Notes: a model not told the origin generated them from the sequence alone. Shown: positions 17,430-27,298, numbered from the stretch's first letter. The stretch is 64,000 bases of DNA from Planctomycetota bacterium (GCA_003671055.1 QWPV01000004.1:1-64000), one strand, 5' to 3'. A program made the numbers and translations.

Positions 17430-18077
17430 TCAGCGCATGATCCAGTCGATCTTCTCTGGTTCGTAACTTACTGTCGTGTGAGGGATCGCATCGCCAGGGA
17501 CGAGGTACTCGACCTGCATTGTCTTGCGCCGAACGAGCGGTTCGCCGTTGGTTGGGTGAGGATTCTTATCAGACACCCGCGACAGACCAGTGATGAACAC
17601 TGTGATCTCGGTAGGCGCTGTTTCCTTCATATGCCAGATGATGAGCCCGCGACGTCCGTTTTCCTTGCCTTCAAGGACGCTGCCGAGGAGCTCGAACTGA
17701 TCCTCCATCAGCGGATCGCCGAGCGCCGTTTTGATTGCGCGGGTGACCTTCGACGGAACAGCGTTACCCGATTCAATCACGACGCCTTCGTCTGTGAGCA
17801 ATTCAAATCGTGGGGCAAAGCGTCGATCACTTCCGGTTGAGTTCAGCAGATCGAATGTGATGTACGCGTACATCTGGCCACTCGAAGGATCTTTGTACAT
17901 CCGCATCGCGTTTGGCGTGAGCGTGAGATCCTTCTTGGGCGGTGCTGCCAACGGGCTCGCGACTGCCTGAGTCGATTCCGCGATTCCCGAGAGAACCGAG
18001 AGTGTCGTCACGAAAAGCAGTGACGCAGAAAGGGACAGAGTAGAAAAGAAGACGACTTTGGTTCCGCGCAAACGCAT
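17430..18077 (-). CDS. secreted or membrane-anchored hypothetical protein
   Basis: 215 residues. The N-terminus is a long signal peptide or anchor (VVFFSTLSLSASLLFVTTLSVLSG). The mature part reads like a beta-rich extracytoplasmic domain (MYAYITFDLLNSTGSDRRFAPRF split by loops, then LIIWHMKETAPTEITVF). No family recognised. It could bind or scaffold envelope components. Start MRLRGTKVVFF is chosen because it opens directly into the signal sequence. Divergent from the acetyltransferase gene, 48 bp apart. Confidence 0.7.
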   Translation of the reverse strand: MRLRGTKVVFFSTLSLSASLLFVTTLSVLSGIAESTQAVASPLAAPPKKDLTLTPNAMRMYKDPSSGQMYAYITFDLLNSTGSDRRFAPRFELLTDEGVVIESGNAVPSKVTRAIKTALGDPLMEDQFELLGSVLEGKENGRRGLIIWHMKETAPTEITVFITGLSRVSDKNPHPTNGEPLVRRKTMQVEYLVPGDAIPHTTVSYEPEKIDWIMR

Positions 18078-18125
18078 GAAGCCGATTGTACAACTTCCCA
18101 AACTCGCTTGCCCATCAACCGCCCA

Positions 18126-19052
18126 ATGACTTCTCCGCACTTTTTCCCATGCCCCCCCAACCGACTCGCGGACGCTGCGGGGCTTCTCGTCAACGGCGGT
18201 CCAACCGCTGGCGAGCGCTTCCTCGCACATGCACGAAGCACGGGGATAAACCTGAGCAATCTCTTCTGTTCGGGCGACCCAAAGGGCGCGCTCAGCGGCG
18301 CTGCACTCGCAATTGCCGCGCCCGGACGCACCGCGATGATCGCGATTTCGTCTCCCACGAGCATTGAGAAGGCGGAGCACCTCGGAAAACTCATCGCGCA
18401 CGCCGTTGCATCTATACGCGGCGAGATCGATCTCGCGCAAGCATTGGTTCCACCTGAAAAAGCACTCGAAACACACGCGTTCGAGTGCGCGGGGTTCACC
18501 CGCCTCGCGATGCTCGACTACCTCGAACGACCGATGCCGCGTCTCTTCGCTGGTGTCGTGAGTGATCTCGCTGCGGGCTGGTCGCTTGAAAGTATCGACA
18601 TCACCAAGGTTGGGGCACGCGAAGAAGTGTGCGCCGTTCTCGAGCGGACCTACGAAGACACGCTCGACTGCCCCGCACTCGCAGGAATGCGCAAGACGAG
18701 CGATGTGCTCGATGGACACATTCGCGCTGGCGCAGGTGCACGCTGGTGGGTCGCGCTTCGAGATGTTGAAGGTCGCGCGCATGGACTCGCGTTACTGAAC
18801 CCAGCGGTCACCGATTCAACAACTGAACTCGTGTACTTTGGTTTGGCACCCGAGGCACGTGGGAAAGGGCTAGGAATTGCGTTACTTTCTCGCGCGATTG
18901 CAGCAGTGCTTCGCGATCGACCAGGCATGATCGTGCTCGCAGTTGATGCACGCAATGCACCCGCACATGCGTTGTATGCACGACTTGGTTTCCGCTGCGT
19001 GACGCAACGACTTGCACTCGTGTTGAGGCCAGATGCAACACGCGACGATTGA
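18126..19052 (+). CDS. GNAT-family N-acetyltransferase, tandem-domain type
   Basis: About 308 residues. The C-terminal domain has the acetyl-CoA loop in PEARGKGLGIALLSRAI (R/Q-x-x-G-x-G/A) and a late ARLGFRCVTQRL strand, both typical of GNAT folds. The N-terminal half keeps a degenerate GNAT-like layout (SIEKAEHLGKLIAHAVASI, then FECAGFTRLAMLDYLER), so the protein may be a tandem GNAT of the MshD kind with one working site. Substrate unknown. ATG 18126 is preferred over an in-frame TTG at 18108. Encoded alone; the gene-free region before dnaA follows. Confidence 0.85.
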   Translation: MTSPHFFPCPPNRLADAAGLLVNGGPTAGERFLAHARSTGINLSNLFCSGDPKGALSGAALAIAAPGRTAMIAISSPTSIEKAEHLGKLIAHAVASIRGEIDLAQALVPPEKALETHAFECAGFTRLAMLDYLERPMPRLFAGVVSDLAAGWSLESIDITKVGAREEVCAVLERTYEDTLDCPALAGMRKTSDVLDGHIRAGAGARWWVALRDVEGRAHGLALLNPAVTDSTTELVYFGLAPEARGKGLGIALLSRAIAAVLRDRPGMIVLAVDARNAPAHALYARLGFRCVTQRLALVLRPDATRDD

Positions 19053-19152
19053 AATCGATGCGCGTACCCACGCGTGTCAAGCGTGTGCGAAGGCTGCGTA
19101 TCAAAACAAAATCTTTGTGCAAGTCGAGGAGAGGAAAATCGCAACTCGCGAG

Positions 19153-19161
19153 TTTTCCACA
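19153..19161 (+). promoter_or_regulatory. DnaA-box-like site (TTTTCCACA)
   Basis: One mismatch to the consensus TTATCCACA; a variant used in several bacteria. It lies 495 bp before dnaA. Confidence 0.4.
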
Positions 19162-19612
19162 AGCCGCGCGAATTCGACAACGGGGACATCTGAAAATCGC
19201 GGAAACCCAACATAAATAGACACTTCTGAGCGATGCAGCCCATTCGCATGGCGTGCAAACTGCACGCTTCGGTTGCATCGCTCACGCAGTCGGGTATTGT
19301 TCGAAGTGCTGCAGGGACGCAGTGCGCTTAAGGGCGCCTTCAGCCGCGGAGCGTGCTGGCCGACTGGTTCGATATGTTGAGCGACACATGAGTTGCATGA
19401 AGTTTGAGAGTGCGCAAGAGGCTCTCAGAGAAGCATGCAGGCACCGAGACGAAGGGTGCGCGCGGTCGCTCGAAACAATCGATGCCAGTCTTCGTTGCCA
19501 GACAGTTTGGACACTCTCGCCGCTGAACACAGTCAGACTTGCCTTCCCGAGGTCGCTCACCACGACCACTTCCAAAGCACTCCCTCTTCAAACGCGGCAT
19601 GCGCATGAAAAG

Positions 19613-19621
19613 TTATGCACA
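19613..19621 (+). promoter_or_regulatory. DnaA-box-like site (TTATGCACA)
   Basis: Matches TTATNCACA exactly and lies 34 bp before the dnaA start codon, where autoregulation would be expected. Confidence 0.5.
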
Positions 19622-19655
19622 TCGCGATTGATATCTCCGTCCCTTTGGCGCTCTC

Positions 19656-21242
19656 ATGACCAGTTTCTTCCAAGCAAACCACCCAAATGGAGCGGCATCG
19701 GCGCGGCCATCAGCCTCACGAGTGCGCGGCAATCGAACCGGCGGCGTATCGTCGCGAGCAGTTGAAGTGGACCAGCAGCCTGATCTGGAGCCTTCCTGCG
19801 AACTTGGCGCGTTCGAGCAGGCACTCCGAATCGACATTGGCGCCCACCGCTATCGAATAGGGTTCGAAACGGGCGCGCGGATTCAGTGCTGTGCGCAGCG
19901 TGTGACTGTCGCGACGGAGACCCTCTTCCAAGCCGAGTGGATCACGCGCCATCTTCGGAGCAACCTTGAGCAGGTCGCCAAGCAGCTCTTCGGCAATGCT
20001 GTCACGGTTGAGATTGCGGTGGCGGTAGCGGCTGAGGCTGCACACGCTGAGCGAGGAGCCTTACCTGTCGCGGCGGCGCTCGCCACCCCAAGCAATGGAA
20101 ATCAGCGCGAGATTGAGCCCGCTTTGGTCGCGAGTGCGCCAATTCGACGCGTGAGTGCGTCGGTGCGCGAGGGAACCTTTCGCCGCCTCGATGACTTCGT
20201 GATCGGTGACGCCAACCGTCTCGCGTTTAGTGCGTCCGAGGCGTTCGCGCATAACGGTGCAGGCGCGCCCAACCTTCTCTTCCTCCACGGAGAGTGCGGC
20301 GTTGGAAAGACACACTTGCTTCAGGGCATCTGCCGACGCTGGGCGGAATGTTCGCCACAGAGCTCGATTCGATACGCGACCGCTGAGCAGTTCACGAATG
20401 AGTACATCACAGCAGTACGCGCGAGCACGCTTGATGATTTCCGTCGACGCATTCGCAAGCTCGACCTCCTCGCGATTGACGATGTGCACTTCTTCGCAAG
20501 CAAGCACGCGACAGAAAGAGAGTTCCTTTACACACTCGACGCAATCGCGCTCTCCGGTGCGCGGCTCGCACTCGTTTCCGATGAGCATCCACGACAGATC
20601 AAGCGATTCAGCGAATCACTCATCAGTCGTTTCCTCTCTGGCATGGTGGTGCGACTCGATCGACCCGATCGTGCGACGCGTCTTTCGCTCGTCCGTCGAC
20701 TCGCACATGAACGGCAACTCGCGTTGCACCCTTGTGCGGAAGAAGTGCTCGTCTCTCGTTGTGCAGGAAGCGTGCGCGAAATCGAAGGTGCGTTGACTCG
20801 GATCAGGGCAGTCGCGCAACTGGATGGCATCCATGGCGCGATCACTGGCGTGCATGCTGAGCGAATGCTTGGAGGCGATGTGAGTCTCGCACTGCCTTCA
20901 GCGCCCATTCGCCTCAGTCGAATCATTGAAGCTGTTTCGATGCGACTGGGGATCTCGCGCGATGACCTTCTCACGAACTCGCGCCATCGAAAGTCTGCAC
21001 TTGCGCGCGGTGTCGTCGCACACCTTGCACGCGAAGTCACGACGCACAGTTACCCTGAAATCGCTCGCGTCCTCGGCCGACGCGCGCACTCTTCGGTGCA
21101 TGCGGGCGCGAAAGCGATCCGTGAACTCCTCGATTGTGACGGTGTGCTGCTTGCTGGGATGAGTGCGCGAGAAGCGATCGACCAACTCCGACACGATCTC
21201 GTGCGCGGCGCACGTCCACTCGCTTCGTTACACTCGGCTTGA
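19656..21242 (+). CDS. dnaA: chromosomal replication initiator protein DnaA (divergent)
   Basis: 528 residues. Domain I is present at about 50-125 (VTVATETLFQAEWITRHLR), followed by a linker. The AAA+ domain has Walker A GECGVGKTHLLQG (about 212-224), the TAEQFTNEYI initiator element, Walker B LLAIDDVHFF (271-280) and the GSVREIEGAL sensor II arginine. Domain IV contains KSALARGVVAHLAREVTTHS and the signature helix RRAHSSVHAGAKAI (475-488). In E. coli the matching residues are D433-H434-T435, which read the DnaA box; here they are A477-H478-S479, so base contact at the Asp position is lost. It may recognise altered boxes or be a paralogue. dnaN, recF and gyrB are not adjacent. The next gene overlaps by one base. 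Confidence 0.92.
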   Translation: MTSFFQANHPNGAASARPSASRVRGNRTGGVSSRAVEVDQQPDLEPSCELGAFEQALRIDIGAHRYRIGFETGARIQCCAQRVTVATETLFQAEWITRHLRSNLEQVAKQLFGNAVTVEIAVAVAAEAAHAERGALPVAAALATPSNGNQREIEPALVASAPIRRVSASVREGTFRRLDDFVIGDANRLAFSASEAFAHNGAGAPNLLFLHGECGVGKTHLLQGICRRWAECSPQSSIRYATAEQFTNEYITAVRASTLDDFRRRIRKLDLLAIDDVHFFASKHATEREFLYTLDAIALSGARLALVSDEHPRQIKRFSESLISRFLSGMVVRLDRPDRATRLSLVRRLAHERQLALHPCAEEVLVSRCAGSVREIEGALTRIRAVAQLDGIHGAITGVHAERMLGGDVSLALPSAPIRLSRIIEAVSMRLGISRDDLLTNSRHRKSALARGVVAHLAREVTTHSYPEIARVLGRRAHSSVHAGAKAIRELLDCDGVLLAGMSAREAIDQLRHDLVRGARPLASLHSA

Positions 21243-22786
21243 TGCGACTTCGCGCTCTGCAGATTTTTCGATCTCTCGCGCGCCATTCTGTGGCGTGCGC
21301 GATGCTGACCGCGCTCGGTCTCACGTCGCCCCATGCGTTTGCGCAGTACGGTCCCGTCGATCCCTTCGCGAGTTCGTATCGCCAGATGCGCGAGACACTT
21401 GAACCGCGACAGAACGGATCGCATCACACGCTGCTCGTTGCGCTTCGTCAGCTCGACGATCCAGCGCTCAAGCCATTTTTCGAATGCCTGTTGCGCGCGG
21501 AACATTGGTCGATTCGAGTCGATGGCGTTTTGGGTCTCGCTGAACTCTCACCCTCGCACACAGTCGACCCTTCGCTCATCGAAAAACTTCCCGAAGATGC
21601 GGATCGTGACAACGCGATTCAAGCAGCACTCGCAATCAATCTCATCGGTGCACAAGAAGCGCTGGTGATGGCAGAGTGGGAGGACCTCGATGGACGAGCG
21701 CGCGCCGTGCTCTGCGGCGAAGCACAGAAGGACGGCGTGACTCCATCCGCTGCGCTGCGTGCAAAACTTCTCGCGTCGCGCACGCCGGAAGTTGCGGCAA
21801 TTGGTGCGGCGTTCTCGCTTTCGCTCGGTGAACTTGATGAAGCCGCACTGCGCACCGCGCTCGACGCGATAGCCGCGCTGAATCCACGAACACGCGCCGC
21901 GACGCTGACCGAATTGAGCGCAGGTATTGTCCGCTTTCAATTGAAAGGAACGGGCGAATTCCTCACGCGCGCACTCGAGCTCAAAGACCTCACCGCAGAA
22001 TCGCGCGCGCGGCTGATCATCGCGCTGCTGGTCGTCGACGCTGCGAAAGGAATTGAAGCTTGGCGCGCGACGGTTGCCACGGAGCGAACCCAGCTCGCAC
22101 TCGTGCGCGCAGCACATGTCCTGCTGGTGAGCGGCGCGCGCGCAACCGCCGCCGATTGGGATCTGCTCCGCAACCAAGATCCGCTGCTCGAAGGCATTGC
22201 AACGGCGGGCGCGTCTTTCTCGAAAGGTGAACTCAACGCGTTCTACGGAGCACTTCTCGCGCTCGGACATCGACAAACCCTCGCGGCTGCACTCGACGGC
22301 TCCCCGGTACTTGGAGTCGACGCAGAACGCGCGCTCGGCGAAGCATCGCTGGCAGTGCTTCTCGAACAGAGCGCCGTCGTCCGTACGCTCGGCGATGGAT
22401 TGCTCCGCGCTGTGGCACGCCTTGCGGAATTGTCCCCCGAGAGTTTCCGCGCCGCGCTCGAGACAGCGAAGCTTGATGTGCCGCTCACCGAACTGTTGCT
22501 CTTCGCGCTCGCTGAAGCAGGCACGAAGGCGGCCGCGGATGTCGCGCAGATCGCACGCGATGGTGCGAGTGCTCGCGCGGAGTCACTCATCCGAATTCTT
22601 CATGCTCGGCACGCTACGCAACTCGCTGAGCCGGATCTGCTCTACCTCTCCAAGATCGGTGGCGCTGGTGATCCTGCCGTCTCGATTCAAGCAGCATGGC
22701 TTTGGCTTCGATTCACGGGACGAGCGCAAGAGTGCATCGAAAAACTCTGCGCAGAGATCAATGGAACTTCAGCCGCGACGGAGTGA
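21242..22786 (+). CDS. secreted helical-repeat protein of unknown function
   Basis: 514 residues. Starts with a signal peptide (ACAMLTALGLTSPHAFAQ, cleavage after AFA near residue 34). The rest is a long alpha-helical, Ala- and Leu-rich chain with HEAT/ARM-like pairing of helices (SIRVDGVLGLAEL, ARAVLCGEAQKDG, AALRTALDAIAALNPRT). No catalytic motif. Its ATG overlaps the TGA of dnaA (ATGA), so it is translationally coupled to a replication initiator although it is exported, an unusual pairing. Likely a periplasmic scaffold; no family named with confidence. Confidence 0.72.
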   Translation: MRLRALQIFRSLARHSVACAMLTALGLTSPHAFAQYGPVDPFASSYRQMRETLEPRQNGSHHTLLVALRQLDDPALKPFFECLLRAEHWSIRVDGVLGLAELSPSHTVDPSLIEKLPEDADRDNAIQAALAINLIGAQEALVMAEWEDLDGRARAVLCGEAQKDGVTPSAALRAKLLASRTPEVAAIGAAFSLSLGELDEAALRTALDAIAALNPRTRAATLTELSAGIVRFQLKGTGEFLTRALELKDLTAESRARLIIALLVVDAAKGIEAWRATVATERTQLALVRAAHVLLVSGARATAADWDLLRNQDPLLEGIATAGASFSKGELNAFYGALLALGHRQTLAAALDGSPVLGVDAERALGEASLAVLLEQSAVVRTLGDGLLRAVARLAELSPESFRAALETAKLDVPLTELLLFALAEAGTKAAADVAQIARDGASARAESLIRILHARHATQLAEPDLLYLSKIGGAGDPAVSIQAAWLWLRFTGRAQECIEKLCAEINGTSAATE

Positions 22787-22945
22787 CGGCGTTCGAAGTG
22801 TTCGTCGGGCGAATGGGCCTTGCATGGATTTTCATCGACGCGGATTCGCGAGAGAACTCCACAGCAAACTTTCGCGGTTCTCGATACTCTTCAATTGCGC
22901 GAACATCCTCCGATGTGAAGTACGGCGCATCGAACCGAGACACCC

Positions 22946-24100
22946 ATGAGCGAGATCATCACGCTCTCCCTTCCCTGGATCCTCCCGCATGAGCAAGCAG
23001 AGCTCTCGGAGTTTCTTGATGGAACTGTGGAGACGGCACTAGCCATCGAGAAAGAACTTGAAGAGGGCGTGGCCGACATTGTCGAGCGCCCCTTCGGATC
23101 CGCCTTTGGATCGACGCAAAGCGCGATCGAATGCGCGCTCACCGCACTCGGTGTGAAGGACGGTGATGAGGTTGTGCTTCCCGCACTCTCTCCTCCCGCA
23201 TTGCTCGCTGCGATCGCGCGCATGCGTGCTCGACCGTTGTTCGTGGACTCCGATCCAAAGAGCCTCACCGTTCGTGGTCCCTCCGCTGATACTCGATGCA
23301 CTGCACGAACGCGTGTGATCATCGGCGTCACGGTGCACGGTGATCCGACTGGTTTGAACGAACTCGCTGGTGTCGCATCGAAGTTCGAAATCCCCCTACT
23401 TGAAGTTGTTTGCGGCGGCCTTGGTGGTCGCATCGGACGAGATCCGGTCGGGCGATTCGGGCGCGTCTCCGTCGTCGGACTCGACGCAGCAAGCGGCTAC
23501 ATCGGCGCAAGTGGCGCGGTTGCCTGTACGAACGACGATACGCTCGCCGCAACGCTCTCGCTGCTGCGCGAAGGCGGCGTGCGTCGCCCCCGCGTCGATT
23601 GGGAACGCCTCGGTGGCGTGCGCGCAATCGAACACTTTGTCAGTGATCCATCACTTCCGCTCATCGCTGCAGCCGTGAGTGTGCTGCGCATTCGCCGACA
23701 CGCGCAGCACAAGCAACGAGTGAGTGAGATCTTCAAGCAATACATGAGCCGACTTGGTGGTCACTCCGATCTACTCTTGCCGGCTTCCTGCGAAGACAAC
23801 ACGGTCGCGTGGTCACACTTTGCGGTACGCCTCTCCGACCGCTACACGCGCGACGAACGCGACTCCATTGTGAACGGGCTTCTCCGCCACGACATCGGTG
23901 CATCAAGCGCAGTGTGCTACGCACCCAGCGAAGCTGCGGCAGTCGCGCAATTCGGCGTTGTCGAAGGTTTCGCCACTGCAGAACGCGCGGCGCATCGGCT
24001 CATCACACTGCCGTTCCATCCTGCGTTGAACGCGCGCGATGTGGAACTCACTTGCCAGACGCTCGAGGTGATGATTCAGCGACAGAGCATCATTCGCTAG
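22946..24100 (+). CDS. DegT/DnrJ/EryC1-like protein without the PLP lysine
   Basis: 384 residues with the layout of DegT-type sugar aminotransferases: STQSAIECALTALGVKDGDEV (helix and PLP-phosphate region), VVLPALSPPALLAAIA, VDSDPKSLTV, VTVHGDPTGLNELAGVA, FGRVSVVGLD and GAVACTNDDTL. Where the family carries the PLP Lys (S-F-x-x-x-K) this protein has SVVGLDAASGYIG with no lysine between residues 171 and 200. The Asp that contacts the PLP ring (EDAAQA in the family) is replaced (EVVCGG). It is therefore probably not a PLP aminotransferase; a binding or regulatory role, or different chemistry, is an inference. ATG at 22946 fits; 159 bp from the gene upstream. Convergent with guaA. Confidence 0.75.
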   Translation: MSEIITLSLPWILPHEQAELSEFLDGTVETALAIEKELEEGVADIVERPFGSAFGSTQSAIECALTALGVKDGDEVVLPALSPPALLAAIARMRARPLFVDSDPKSLTVRGPSADTRCTARTRVIIGVTVHGDPTGLNELAGVASKFEIPLLEVVCGGLGGRIGRDPVGRFGRVSVVGLDAASGYIGASGAVACTNDDTLAATLSLLREGGVRRPRVDWERLGGVRAIEHFVSDPSLPLIAAAVSVLRIRRHAQHKQRVSEIFKQYMSRLGGHSDLLLPASCEDNTVAWSHFAVRLSDRYTRDERDSIVNGLLRHDIGASSAVCYAPSEAAAVAQFGVVEGFATAERAAHRLITLPFHPALNARDVELTCQTLEVMIQRQSIIR

Positions 24101-24113
24101 CGATCGAACGAGA

Positions 24114-25676
24114 TCACTCCCATTCAATCGTCGCTGGCGGCTTCGACGAAATGTCGTAGACAACTCGATTGACGCCCTTCACTTCATTAATGATGCGATT
24201 CGAAATCGTCGCGAGTACGTCGTAGGGAATCCGAGACCAGTCTGCGGTCATGAAGTCTTGGGTATCGACTGCGCGCACCGCGACAACCGACTCATAGGTT
24301 CGACCATCACCCATCACGCCGACGCTTTTCACGGGCAAGAGCACGGTGAAAACTTGACTCGTCGATCGATAGAGATTCGCTGAGACGATCTCTTCGAGAA
24401 GGATCAAGTCACACTCGCGCAGCAAGTCGAGTTTGGGAACCGTGACTTCGCCAAGGACGCGCACCGCAAGCCCAGGTCCTGGGAATGGATGACGCCAGAC
24501 GATTTGCGGCGGAAGCCCAAGCACTTCGCCAAGCGCGCGGACTTCATCCTTGAAGAGCAAGCGCATGGGTTCAATCAACTTGAACTGCATGTCTTCAGGA
24601 AGCCCACCTACATTGTGATGGAGTTTGATATTCGCAGCCGTTCCCGCATGACCGTGACCAGATTCGATCACATCTGGATAGAGCGTGCCTTGCGCGAGAA
24701 ACTGTGCGCCACCGTCGATCGTCGCGGCCATCTCAGAGAAGACTGTGATGAAGCGATGTCCGATGCGACGACGCTTCTCTTGCGGATCTTCGATGCCCAC
24801 AAGATCGCCGAGAAATTCCTTGCTCGCGTCCACCACGCGCAGATCGACATCGAAGTGATCGCGAAAGGTTGTCTCGACAAGCTCACGCTCATTCTTTCGA
24901 AGTAGGCCGTTGTCGACAAAGATGCAGGTGAGTTGCTTGCCGATCGCCTTCGCAAGAAGTGCGGCAACCACCGAACTATCCACGCCGCCCGAAAGGCCGC
25001 AAATCACGCGCGACGAACCCACGCGTTCACGAATGCGCGCGCACTCCGCGTCGACGAAGTCCGCCATCTTCCATGATCCGCTACACCCGCAACCCTTGAA
25101 CAAGAAGTTCGCGAGCATGTTGCCACCCTGCGGCGTGTGCGTCACCTCTGGATGGAATTGCACACCGTAAAACCGCCGCGCCTTATCCCGCATCGCTGAA
25201 ACGGCGCATGTTGAAGTCGATGCAAGAGGAGTGAAACCAGCTGGAAGATCCACGACTTGATCACCGTGACTCATCCACACCGTCGCATGCGCATCAACGC
25301 CAGCGAAGAGATCGACGCCATCTTTGACATCCAACTTCGCGCGACCAAACTCACGATGCGCCGCCGATTGCACACGACCGCCGAGCAGATGGCTCATGAG
25401 CTGCATGCCATAGCAAATCCCAAGCACGGGAATGCCAAGCGTAAAAATCTCCGCGTCGCAGGTCGGCGCGCCTGGTTCAAACACGCTCGACGGACCACCC
25501 GAGAGAATGATCCCCTTTGGCGCGAGTGCCTTGATCTCCGCAGCCGTGATCTTCGGTGACACGAGAAGGCTAAACACCCCCGCCTCGCGAACGCGCCGCG
25601 CAATCAGCTGCGCCGTTTGACTTCCGAAGTCAAGGATCAAGATGCTTTCAGTGCCGGTAGGTGGTCGCTCGCTCAT
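24114..25676 (-). CDS. guaA: GMP synthase (glutamine-hydrolysing)
   Basis: 520 residues, the family's usual length. It converts XMP, glutamine and ATP into GMP. The N-terminal class I glutamine amidotransferase domain shows [18 protein letters not shown], the nucleophile in GICYGMQL, and the His-Glu pair in [13 protein letters not shown]. The ATP-pyrophosphatase domain has the P-loop [12 protein letters not shown] and [12 protein letters not shown]. The C-terminal dimerisation domain ends with [12 protein letters not shown], the near-universal GuaA terminus. No purine riboswitch-like fold was recognised in the 213 bp upstream. Confidence 0.97.
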   Translation of the reverse strand: MSERPPTGTESILILDFGSQTAQLIARRVREAGVFSLLVSPKITAAEIKALAPKGIILSGGPSSVFEPGAPTCDAEIFTLGIPVLGICYGMQLMSHLLGGRVQSAAHREFGRAKLDVKDGVDLFAGVDAHATVWMSHGDQVVDLPAGFTPLASTSTCAVSAMRDKARRFYGVQFHPEVTHTPQGGNMLANFLFKGCGCSGSWKMADFVDAECARIRERVGSSRVICGLSGGVDSSVVAALLAKAIGKQLTCIFVDNGLLRKNERELVETTFRDHFDVDLRVVDASKEFLGDLVGIEDPQEKRRRIGHRFITVFSEMAATIDGGAQFLAQGTLYPDVIESGHGHAGTAANIKLHHNVGGLPEDMQFKLIEPMRLLFKDEVRALGEVLGLPPQIVWRHPFPGPGLAVRVLGEVTVPKLDLLRECDLILLEEIVSANLYRSTSQVFTVLLPVKSVGVMGDGRTYESVVAVRAVDTQDFMTADWSRIPYDVLATISNRIINEVKGVNRVVYDISSKPPATIEWE

Positions 25677-25889
25677 CAGTAGATCGTCAAGGAATCGTCA
25701 GGGGGACATGCTCGGATCGTCACAGGCTCATCGCACCCCGTGGATTCTGGAGAGGAAACCATAGGGGAAACGAGCACTGTAGCAATCCCCGCATGCTTGT
25801 CCGCATGCGAGTCCGTCCGAGTCGATGCCTCACCGATCGAGCGCTTGATGTCCCGCGCGATGAACGTGCATTTTCCAGGCAAAACATGC

Positions 25890-27173
25890 CTATGGCGGCG
25901 CCACGGCGACCCACTCGTCACCCTCAAGGCGAGCGAGCCCCTTTCGTGCAAGCAGCGTCAGTAACACCGCCACTGATGCCCATGGTCGATCGAGCGCTTC
26001 GGCCAAGTCCTCTCCGCACCATGGCTTCTCACGCAATCGTGCGTGCACCGCTCGCTCTTCTTCGCTCATCGCCGGCTGTGTGGCGAGCGCTGGAGATGTC
26101 GATGTCGATGTTGCTCCACGAGACGCTTGACACATGACACGCTGAGGCAACGGCTCCGATCTTTCAATCACACTTGATGACCCGCCTCCCGCGCGCGCGA
26201 GATTCGCGATGGCAAGCGATCGCTGCGACACAATTAGTTCTGCAACATCGCGCGGCTCATGTGCGAGTTGCGCCCAGCCTTCACGGATCGCGCGATGGCA
26301 TCCCGCAGAGCGCGTCGAATCCACTGGACCAGGAATGCACGCAACCTCTCGCGCCTGATCTTCCACAGCAAGCCGCGCCGTAAGCAACGCGCCGCTTCGT
26401 TCGGCTGCTTCGACGACAAGGACCACAAGACTCAGCGCACTCACGAGCCGATTTCGACGCGGAAAATTCTCTGGCCGCGGCACGACGCCGCACGGAAACT
26501 CCGTTGCCACAGCCCCGCCGCCTTCAACGATCGCATCAAAGAGCCCCGCATGCTCTGGCGGATAGAGATGACCGAATCCACCGCCTAGCACTGCGACAGT
26601 GATTCCATTTGCACGAAGTGCCGCGCGATGTGCTTCCGCATCAATACCACGCGCTCCACCGCTCACGATGACAACGCCGAGCTCAGCAAGTTCGCCAGCA
26701 AATCGCGCCGCCTGTAATCGTCCATACGCAGTCGCTGCGCGCGAACCCACGACTGCGACGCTCGGCTGTTCGGGCGGCGGCAATACACCGCGCAACCAGA
26801 GTGCCGCAGGCGCGTCATCAAGGGTTCGCAGCGATGCAGGAAGTTCTGGATGCGCAAGCACCCGCGCGCCATGCTTCGCCGCGGTCTCGCGCACTCGATC
26901 AAGATCAATCGCGCGCGCCTCACGCACACGCGCGCAAACCTCGGGAAAACGCGAGAAGAACAGATCCCGCCACCATGCGTCACCGTGTGCCATCGCTGCC
27001 GCTGCGGAACCAGCCGCGTCGACAGCTACGCGTGCACGACGCGGACCGATGTCCCGCGCAAGCGCCAACCGGATCCACGCATCGCATTCCTCTCGGCCAA
27101 CACCGCGCTCATCCGCTTGGTCACACACTGCGTGCCCGAGCTTTGTCAATTCCAACCGTTCTTCCACGTCCAT
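25890..27173 (-). CDS. dprA: DNA processing protein DprA
   Basis: 427 residues. DprA binds incoming single-stranded DNA and loads RecA during natural transformation. The Rossmann-like core holds VAVVGSRAATAYGR, VIVSGGARGIDAEAHRAAL, AVLGGGFGHLYPPEHAGLF, FPRRNRLVSALS and VVEAAERSGALLTARLA, all DprA signatures. An N-terminal helix-hairpin/SAM-like part (WIRLALARDIGPRRARVAV) and a C-terminal winged helix (about 370-425) flank it. The gene follows no com genes here. Same strand as guaA but 213 bp away. ATG 27173 is the natural start. Confidence 0.95.
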   Translation of the reverse strand: MDVEERLELTKLGHAVCDQADERGVGREECDAWIRLALARDIGPRRARVAVDAAGSAAAAMAHGDAWWRDLFFSRFPEVCARVREARAIDLDRVRETAAKHGARVLAHPELPASLRTLDDAPAALWLRGVLPPPEQPSVAVVGSRAATAYGRLQAARFAGELAELGVVIVSGGARGIDAEAHRAALRANGITVAVLGGGFGHLYPPEHAGLFDAIVEGGGAVATEFPCGVVPRPENFPRRNRLVSALSLVVLVVEAAERSGALLTARLAVEDQAREVACIPGPVDSTRSAGCHRAIREGWAQLAHEPRDVAELIVSQRSLAIANLARAGGGSSSVIERSEPLPQRVMCQASRGATSTSTSPALATQPAMSEEERAVHARLREKPWCGEDLAEALDRPWASVAVLLTLLARKGLARLEGDEWVAVAPP

Positions 27174-27298
27174 CTGCTCAACACCCCTTTCACGAACTGC
27201 CGTTCGATCGCTGCGCTCACATTACAGCACACAAAGGCACGACCTCAAAAGTCCCACCTTTTTTCCACCCGAATACTTGTGAAATTTGTAGACGAACG

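Larger units (their letters stand above)
19053..19655. other. 603-bp gene-free region upstream of dnaA
   Basis: No open frame here looks coding. Two 9-mers resemble DnaA boxes: TTTTCCACA (19153-19161) and TTATGCACA (19613-19621), the latter 34 bp before the dnaA ATG. A/T-richer patches occur near 19100-19145 and 19200-19220. The region could be a regulatory region for dnaA or part of a replication origin; no dense box cluster is seen. Confidence 0.45.

Noticed and set aside
19253-19765. 170-codon open frame upstream of and overlapping dnaA
   Set aside because: No domain and a mixed composition, and it runs into dnaA out of frame; the region is treated as non-coding.
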